DNA from: Bacteroidales bacterium | Lineage (GTDB): Bacteria; Bacteroidota; Bacteroidia; Bacteroidales; WCHB1-69 | DNA: 9,578 nucleotides | Direction of reading: 5' to 3' | NCBI GenBank assembly: GCA_017618435.1 | Contig: JAFZUH010000188.1 | Coordinates: 1 to 9,578 of the forward strand | Shown here: in pieces, positions 5,641 to 9,578 of the stretch | How positions within the stretch are numbered: the stretch's first letter is position 1 | Layout: each line of letters begins with the position of its first letter | Made by a program: the position numbers and the translations under genes | Notes under the pieces: generated by a model | Told to the model about the DNA's origin: nothing | The model's input: the letters and a program-made list of their open reading frames with translations, nothing else | Databases searched by the model: none

Positions 5641-6438
5641 TTATTTGTTTTGATGCGAGAATAGCCAATTGAGACGTGTTGTGGTATAACTTTCGATACA
5701 AGTCTGCTGGTGTGTCCAATTTTGCTCGACATCGTAGCGATAAGTAGCATCTAAACTATCAAGTTGTCCGAGAAATGATTCAACGGTAGGAATACTCATT
5801 ATATTATCTGCCGTTCCCATTACAACACAAACGGGTGTGAGAGCGATACTATCGGCTGAAGCCCGTGATGGATTTCCAGCACACGACATTCCAGCAGCAA
5901 AAAGTCGTGGATAAGCAGATAGTATATTCCACGTACCTGTTCCTCCCATAGACCCTCCGAGTATGTATATACGGCTTTTGTCAACATATCCACTATCAAT
6001 ATATACCTGCAAAAGCATTCGCAAGGCTTCTCGCATTCGCTGTGTATCCCAATTGCCTCCCGATGGACATTGTGGCACAATGAAAACAGAAGAAAATTTC
6101 TGCATTGCAAGGAATTTTGCAATACTATCAACAGCAGGTTCATTGAGTTGATTTTCATTGTCATTGCCTCGTGAGGTTCCACCATGCAGATACATAACCA
6201 ATCGGCTATTCCCTGCTTGCACATTTCCGATATATGCTACACGGTAAGGAAGCGACTGCCCAGCAAATGTACACGTGTATCCCTCAAACGTGTACATATA
6301 AGAAGAAGGAATAGTGTCGGGATATACTGACATGGTATCAGTGGGATTTTCTCCATTATTTTCTGGTTTCGCAACCTCCTTATGACACGCTGTCATCATC
6401 AATACCATTACCACTAAAAAGATAAAGTGTTTCTCCAT
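5641..6438 (-). CDS. Lipoprotein alpha/beta-hydrolase (esterase / depolymerase-like)
   Basis: This 265-residue protein begins with a short basic N-terminus, a hydrophobic stretch and a lipobox MTAC with Cys18. It should be exported, lipidated and anchored, probably at the cell surface or outer membrane as is common in Bacteroidetes. The mature part is an alpha/beta-hydrolase. It has an oxyanion-hole HGG at 85-87, a nucleophile elbow GGSMG with Ser163, and candidate acid Asp211 in MGTADN and base His243 in NWTHQQT. The layout resembles the secreted esterase / polyhydroxybutyrate-depolymerase-like group (carbohydrate or feruloyl esterases and peptidases are related). The natural substrate cannot be told from sequence. 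It begins 36 bases after the acetyltransferase-like gene on the same strand and is probably co-transcribed with it. A GGAGG lies 19 bases before the ATG, too far for a normal ribosome site. Confidence 0.85.
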   Translation of the reverse strand: MEKHFIFLVVMVLMMTACHKEVAKPENNGENPTDTMSVYPDTIPSSYMYTFEGYTCTFAGQSLPYRVAYIGNVQAGNSRLVMYLHGGTSRGNDNENQLNEPAVDSIAKFLAMQKFSSVFIVPQCPSGGNWDTQRMREALRMLLQVYIDSGYVDKSRIYILGGSMGGTGTWNILSAYPRLFAAGMSCAGNPSRASADSIALTPVCVVMGTADNIMSIPTVESFLGQLDSLDATYRYDVEQNWTHQQTCIESYTTTRLNWLFSHQNK

Positions 6439-6474
6439 TTTTAATAAATTTTGTTTTCCTCCACAAAATAAGGT

Positions 6475-7092
6475 TTATAGCTCTTTGATTTCCTTTTGTA
6501 ACCTTTCCAAAAAATGTGCAGCGTGTCCACCGTCCATTTGGACATGATGAAATTGAAAAGAAACAGGGAGTACGGTTTTAAACATTTTTTTGCGATATTT
6601 ACCCCACATTACCATCGGATTGTTGAACATTTTAGAGTATTGATTAACAATACAATCAAGTTCCGTTTGTATCATGGCAGAAGTGCCAATAACCATGTGG
6701 TCTTCAAGAAAAACGCTCTCGCATTTTTTCGCAGATTGTGTAGTCAACAACTGATAATCAATACTAAATTTCTGTAAGTCATTAGAAAAAGATATATCGC
6801 AAGAGTTAATACCACCTTTGCAGTTTTTCACAATAACATTGACGGCAAGCCTATCGTAACGAAATAATTTTTCATTCTCGGGTATTGTATAAAATTCCTC
6901 TATCTGACTGGCAGCCTTACAGATGCACCAACACATCAACATATTAAATTTTATTCCGTTTTTTTTGCTGACCTTTACCAAACGACTAACATCCATTGTC
7001 TTTACCATCGTTACCATCGGCATGGGTGATGACAACCACAATCGAAATGCTTCCGCCCTATTGCTTTCATGAGGCTGTATCTCTTTCTTCAT
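6475..7092 (-). CDS. Chloramphenicol acetyltransferase (CatA)-like O-acetyltransferase
   Basis: From the ATG at 7090-7092 this is a 205-residue protein, close to the usual CAT length of about 215. The C-terminal signature LPVSFQFHHVQMDGGHAAHF matches the CAT active-site pattern HHxxxDG. His183 is the likely general base and Asp187 the structural acid, preceded by a WGKY segment typical of the family. CAT enzymes are trimers that move acetyl from acetyl-CoA to a hydroxyl. The region corresponding to the usual S-x-PW-x-x-F segment reads TSAMIQTELDCI, so the substrate pocket is unlike classical CATs and chloramphenicol resistance should not be assumed. A TTG six codons upstream extends the frame, but the ATG fits the family start better. 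A -7 promoter box ends only 16 bases before the ATG, so the mRNA leader would be very short. Confidence 0.85.
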   Translation of the reverse strand: MKKEIQPHESNRAEAFRLWLSSPMPMVTMVKTMDVSRLVKVSKKNGIKFNMLMCWCICKAASQIEEFYTIPENEKLFRYDRLAVNVIVKNCKGGINSCDISFSNDLQKFSIDYQLLTTQSAKKCESVFLEDHMVIGTSAMIQTELDCIVNQYSKMFNNPMVMWGKYRKKMFKTVLPVSFQFHHVQMDGGHAAHFLERLQKEIKEL

Positions 7093-7107
7093 ATAGTTAC
7101 TTTTCTG

Positions 7108-7115
7108 CAAAGATA
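7108..7115 (-). promoter_or_regulatory. Bacteroidetes -7 box for the acetyltransferase gene
   Basis: The minus strand reads TATCTTTG, a full match to TAnnTTTG. No clear TTTG lies at the -33 spacing, because that region is taken up by the preceding terminator stem. The expected start near 7101 would give a leader of about 10 nt. Confidence 0.5.
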
Positions 7116-7116
7116 C

Positions 7117-7159
7117 AAAAAATTCCGCAACCCGAAGCCTTCACCCGAGTTGTGGAATT
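7117..7159 (-). terminator. Intrinsic terminator after the MBL-rubredoxin gene
   Basis: On the minus strand, AATTCCACAAC (7159-7149) pairs with GTTGCGGAATT (7131-7121) with one mismatch. The inner CTCGGG/TTCGGG region forms the loop. The stem runs into six T residues (7122-7117). It lies 20 bases after the stop codon at 7179. Confidence 0.8.
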
Positions 7160-7178
7160 AGTGATTTGACAACGAGGC

Positions 7179-8120
7179 TTACGCCTTGTTGAATTTCGCC
7201 TTTGGCTGTTTGCAACGGGGACAACGCCAGTCATCGGGAAGGTCTTCAAAGGCCACGCCATCGTGCTCGGCAGGGTCATAGACATAGCCGCAGATGGAGC
7301 AGACATACTTGCCGGAGGCTTCCCGTTTCTCGAATTTCACCTCGGCGAGGGTGGTCGGCACGGGATTGTCGAGGTCTATCACACGCTTGGCCTCCAGATT
7401 CTCGTAGCCCTGCGGGGTGTGGGTGCCGCAATACACCGTGGGATGGTTACGCACGAACTTGCGGATGCGGTTCTGTGTTTCGCGTGCTGCCGGCATATCG
7501 TCGAAGACCACGGAGAGTTTGTCCTCGTGCAAGGCTTCGTCAACGTAGGTGATGTCGCCGTGCAGCATATAGAACAAACCGTCATTTTCCACAATGATGA
7601 TGCTGTTGCCCTTGGTGTGTCCCTTGGCCTTGATGAACCAAATGCCCTCTTGGATTCTCTGGGCTTCAGGGAAGTTGTAATATGGCCCGTCTGTATAACT
7701 AACTGGGACAAGATTCGTGAGACCTTGCAACTCGACAGCGTCCATTTCGTCCTTGTTTACATACACCTTCGCGTTGGGGAACGAACGCAGTTCACCAGAA
7801 TGGTCAGCGTGGCGATGGGTAAGCAGGATTTTGGTCACCTGTTCGGGCTTGTAGCCGAGGGCGGCAAAAGCCTCCATATAGGTGCAGATGTCCTTGCCTG
7901 TGAATATTTTTGATGTCTCGTCCGGTGTTTCTTCCGGTGTGCCGGCAGGGATACCGGTATCCACCAGAATTACCTCATTGCCAGTGTCAATGAGATAGTT
8001 CTGCAGACTACCGCGATAGCGGATGTTGTGGTCGAACTTGTCCATTCCCTCTTCGCCACCGAAGACGAAGGGCTGGGTATAGAACCCGTCTTTTCTGAAT
8101 TTTACTGCTTTTATTTCCAT
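7179..8120 (-). CDS. MBL-fold metallo-hydrolase with C-terminal rubredoxin domain
   Basis: This 313-residue protein has two domains. Residues about 1-250 form a metallo-beta-lactamase fold. The metal-binding signature THRHADH supplies His102, His104, Asp106 and His107, followed by His168 in KGHTKGN, Asp189 in LHGD and His234 in CGTH. Residues about 269-310 form a rubredoxin with the Cys pairs CSIC (274, 277) and CPRC (300, 303), which bind one iron. Rubredoxin joined to an MBL domain recalls flavorubredoxin-type oxygen or NO reductases, but no flavodoxin domain is present. The single-metal HxHxDH-H-D-H set also fits hydrolytic lactonase- or glyoxalase-like enzymes. A redox or detoxification role is inferred. 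It starts 10 bases after the stop of the OhrR-like regulator gene and shares its promoter. The coding DNA is visibly GC-richer than the genes on either side of the operon. Confidence 0.9.
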   Translation of the reverse strand: MEIKAVKFRKDGFYTQPFVFGGEEGMDKFDHNIRYRGSLQNYLIDTGNEVILVDTGIPAGTPEETPDETSKIFTGKDICTYMEAFAALGYKPEQVTKILLTHRHADHSGELRSFPNAKVYVNKDEMDAVELQGLTNLVPVSYTDGPYYNFPEAQRIQEGIWFIKAKGHTKGNSIIIVENDGLFYMLHGDITYVDEALHEDKLSVVFDDMPAARETQNRIRKFVRNHPTVYCGTHTPQGYENLEAKRVIDLDNPVPTTLAEVKFEKREASGKYVCSICGYVYDPAEHDGVAFEDLPDDWRCPRCKQPKAKFNKA

Positions 8121-8130
8121 ATTGCTGATT

Positions 8131-8574
8131 TTAATGTGATTTATTCAGTTTTTGTAATTCTTCAATCAATTTGTCAAGCATGGGAACCATTTCTTTCTCT
8201 TCCCCCAATTTCAGCGTCACCTCCTTGCGCATACTCTCATGGATATCTGCCGCTTTCTCTTTCAAGGCTCGTCCTTTGGATGTAAGGGAGACGATACGCT
8301 GGCGTGAGTCCTCTTTGCCACGCGTGCGGGTCACTAGGCAAGCTTTCTCCATGCGTTGCAAGAGGGGAGTGAGGGTGTTGGTCTCCAATAGCAGACGTTT
8401 GCCTATGTCACACACGGGGCGTTTGTCCTTTTCCCAAAGCACATGCAGCACGAGATATTGCGGATAGGTGATGCCAAGCGGGGCTAGATATGGATGATAA
8501 GCCCCCATGGTCAGCCGCGCCGCCGTGTAGAGCCGGAAACATAGTTGGTTTTCCAATTTAAATTGCTCGTCCAT
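8131..8574 (-). CDS. OhrR-type MarR-family redox-sensing repressor
   Basis: From the ATG at 8572-8574 this is a 147-residue winged-helix regulator. Its start, LENQLCFRLYTAAR, is the characteristic OhrR N-terminus. Compared with Bacillus subtilis OhrR as I remember it, the reactive Cys15 and its tyrosine partners Tyr29 and Tyr40 correspond here to Cys12, Tyr26 and Tyr37. The winged-helix region spans about residues 50-100, with TLTPLLQRMEKACLVTR and the wing GKEDSRQRIVSLT. Two further cysteines (55, 79) exist. OhrR proteins leave DNA when the N-terminal Cys is oxidised by organic hydroperoxides. A palindrome over its own promoter (8620-8635) suggests autorepression and control of the MBL-rubredoxin gene 10 bases downstream. 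A TTG-initiated extension to 8628 is unlikely because it starts upstream of the promoter's -7 box. Confidence 0.9.
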   Translation of the reverse strand: MDEQFKLENQLCFRLYTAARLTMGAYHPYLAPLGITYPQYLVLHVLWEKDKRPVCDIGKRLLLETNTLTPLLQRMEKACLVTRTRGKEDSRQRIVSLTSKGRALKEKAADIHESMRKEVTLKLGEEKEMVPMLDKLIEELQKLNKSH

Positions 8575-8598
8575 GTTTAGTTTATATCGTTCACGCTG

Positions 8599-8635
8599 CA
8601 AAAGTACAACTTTATTTTTATATCGCAAGCGATAT
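8599..8635 (-). promoter_or_regulatory. Promoter and operator of the OhrR-like operon
   Basis: A perfect inverted repeat ATATCGC-AA-GCGATAT occupies 8620-8635. On the minus strand it contains CTTG (8629-8626), three of four bases of the -33 TTTG box. After 19 bases comes TACTTTTG (8606-8599), a full TAnnTTTG -7 box. Transcription would start near 8592, about 18 bases before the ATG. A palindrome on the -33 element is the expected place for a MarR/OhrR repressor site; binding by the adjacent protein is inferred. Confidence 0.75.
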
Positions 8636-8649
8636 TTTGAAAAAAGTTG

Positions 8650-8691
8650 AAAAAATTCCGCAACCCAAGGTTTTGCCTGAATTGCGGGATT
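8650..8691 (-). terminator. Intrinsic terminator after the small Cys-rich gene
   Basis: On the minus strand, AATCCCGCAA (8691-8682) pairs with TTGCGGAATT (8663-8654) at nine of ten positions. The stem is followed by six T residues (8655-8650). The first 17 bases on the plus strand (8650-8666) are identical to those of the terminator at 7117-7133. Confidence 0.75.
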
Positions 8692-8706
8692 TCAGTCATT
8701 TTATTA

Positions 8707-9042
8707 CTATAAAAGAATCATTTTGCCCTTATACTCCGTTTCTATTTGAAATCCATCGTATTTTTCATTTAATTCAACAGCCTCTTCTCTTGAACCAACT
8801 GAAAAATAATCTTTGTAATAAGAATCGTTACCTTCACTGTAGTCGCGGTATTCAGAATATTGGCAAAGAACCAATGCGTCGCATTCGGGGCATCTTTTCA
8901 AAATCCGACATCCATCATCCCATGTGTGTAGAGCCTTTCCGTTGTATTCACTTCCAAAATTCTCCACATGTTTTAGCTTACTTAAATGCTCTCTTTGTGC
9001 ATTAATATCTTTCATTTCAAACGCTTTGCAAACATTTCCCAT
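8707..9042 (-). CDS. Small Cys-rich (zinc-ribbon-like) protein of unknown function
   Basis: From the ATG at 9040-9042 this gene encodes 111 residues. I do not recognise the family with certainty. It contains Cys45, then the knuckle CPEC (Cys51, Cys54) and Cys60, which could form a zinc-ribbon-like site. An acidic, Tyr-rich segment SEYRDYSEGNDSYYKDYF follows, then an amphipathic helix SREEAVELNEKYDGF. There is no signal peptide or membrane segment, so it should be cytoplasmic. It starts 22 bases after the HD-domain gene on the same strand, suggesting co-transcription, and a clear terminator follows. A TTG start at 9072 would overlap the upstream gene and is less likely. Confidence 0.7.
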   Translation of the reverse strand: MGNVCKAFEMKDINAQREHLSKLKHVENFGSEYNGKALHTWDDGCRILKRCPECDALVLCQYSEYRDYSEGNDSYYKDYFSVGSREEAVELNEKYDGFQIETEYKGKMILL

Positions 9043-9064
9043 GGTGTACAAATTTTTAGAATAA

Positions 9065-9578
9065 TTAATCAATGATCAAATCTGTATTGTTTTCAAGACC
9101 TTTCAGGTAACGCCATGAATGGAGGTATTTCCGCAACCTGGCGACATCCTTTTCTGTGATTTCGTGCAGTCGGCGAACATCCATATTGTCCTCCAAATCG
9201 GCGATTTTCACCTCCTTTGCAATCTCATTTTGCGAAGCCCGAACGATAAACTCTGCGTAAGTTTCGTCTGCATGGCGACTCAAAGCGAGTACCGCTTCCA
9301 CAATATCATCGTCAAACCCCATTTCTTTGAGCAATTGAGGTGTGACATAGGTATCCTCAATGGTATCGTGCAGCAGGCCTGCAATTTTGGCTTTGGGACT
9401 TTTGCATCTTGCGGAAACTCGCAGAGGATGTCCGATATAATCCGCCCCAGATTTGTCTTTTTGATCTTTATGTGCCTCGCGTGCAAGCTGTTCTGCTTTT
9501 TTCAAATCCTGTCTCGTTTTTTCGTCAATCATGTCAAGACCTGACTGAAAATCAACGAGGACGTTGTCCATGTCAAAA
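9065..9578 (-). CDS. HD-domain phosphohydrolase with HAD-like N-terminus (5' end outside window)
   Basis: The frame is open to the window edge. The ATG at 9569-9571 is preceded in frame by Phe-Asp, so the true start is probably upstream. Numbered from that Met, residues 1-13 are MDNVLVDFQSGLD. With the upstream Asp this gives the DMDNVLVDF motif of HAD-family 5'(3')-deoxyribonucleotidases. From about residue 23 the protein becomes a RelA/SpoT-like HD domain. It has His34 in REAHKDQ, GADYIGHPLRV, His68-Asp69 in LLHDTIEDT and Asp125 in KIADLEDN, a plausible metal site. HD proteins of this sort hydrolyse nucleotides or phosphoesters; LLHDTIEDT also occurs in (p)ppGpp hydrolases. The HAD part has only its first nucleophile loop before the switch, so either the body has been lost or this is an unusual fusion. 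The small Cys-rich gene follows 22 bases downstream. Confidence 0.8.
   Translation of the reverse strand, partial: FDMDNVLVDFQSGLDMIDEKTRQDLKKAEQLAREAHKDQKDKSGADYIGHPLRVSARCKSPKAKIAGLLHDTIEDTYVTPQLLKEMGFDDDIVEAVLALSRHADETYAEFIVRASQNEIAKEVKIADLEDNMDVRRLHEITEKDVARLRKYLHSWRYLKGLENNTDLIID

Noticed and set aside
7093..7110. Upstream TTG start for the acetyltransferase-like gene
   Set aside because: It would place the start inside the -7 promoter box; the ATG at 7092 fits the family start.
7263..7913. 216-codon plus-strand frame
   Set aside because: It is antisense to the MBL-rubredoxin gene, which has complete domain motifs; long antisense frames are common in GC-richer coding DNA.
8575..8628. 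TTG-initiated extension of the OhrR-like gene
   Set aside because: It would start within the operator palindrome, upstream of the promoter's -7 box; the ATG at 8574 gives the typical OhrR N-terminus.
9043..9072. TTG start for the small Cys-rich gene
   Set aside because: It overlaps the end of the HD-domain gene and adds residues without support; the ATG at 9042 is simpler.

Overview
The window looks like a chromosomal accessory region of a Bacteroidetes bacterium, most likely Bacteroidales. The signs are AT-rich spacers, several matches to the Bacteroidetes -7 promoter box TAnnTTTG (for example minus strand 7108-7115 and 8599-8606), few Shine-Dalgarno sequences, and the protein families present. 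All nine credible protein genes lie on the minus strand, so the region reads from 9578 down to 1. No tRNA, rRNA, CRISPR array, transposase or integrase is visible.

In reading order: (1) 9578-8707 holds the 3' part of an HD-domain gene, whose N-terminus looks like the start of a HAD-family 5'(3')-deoxyribonucleotidase, and a small Cys-rich protein gene. A terminator follows. (2) 8635-7117 is a GC-richer two-gene operon: an OhrR-type MarR regulator with its own palindromic operator over the promoter, then a metallo-beta-lactamase-fold protein with a C-terminal rubredoxin domain. It ends in a terminator almost identical in its first 17 bases to the one before the operon. (3) 7115-5641 holds a chloramphenicol-acetyltransferase-like gene and a secreted lipoprotein esterase. 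(4) 5441-1580 is a tandem array of three divergent DUF1016/YhcG-type PD-(D/E)XK nuclease genes. Copies of one AT-rich spacer repeat bound each gene, and each gene carries a near-perfect palindrome at the same place in its reading frame. (5) After the array comes a roughly 110-nt nested stem-loop with an intrinsic terminator, then the start of a Type III-like (beta-class) DNA methyltransferase gene that leaves the window at base 1.

The array, structured element and methyltransferase together look like a restriction-modification or defence locus. The most unusual features are the spacer repeats, which look better conserved than the genes they separate, and the three matched in-gene palindromes. 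Neither feature is explained by the family annotation. Functional coupling between the nucleases and the methyltransferase is inferred from position only. The second notable unit is the OhrR-like regulator paired with an MBL-rubredoxin protein, which suggests peroxide- or redox-controlled expression of an electron-transfer or detoxification enzyme.
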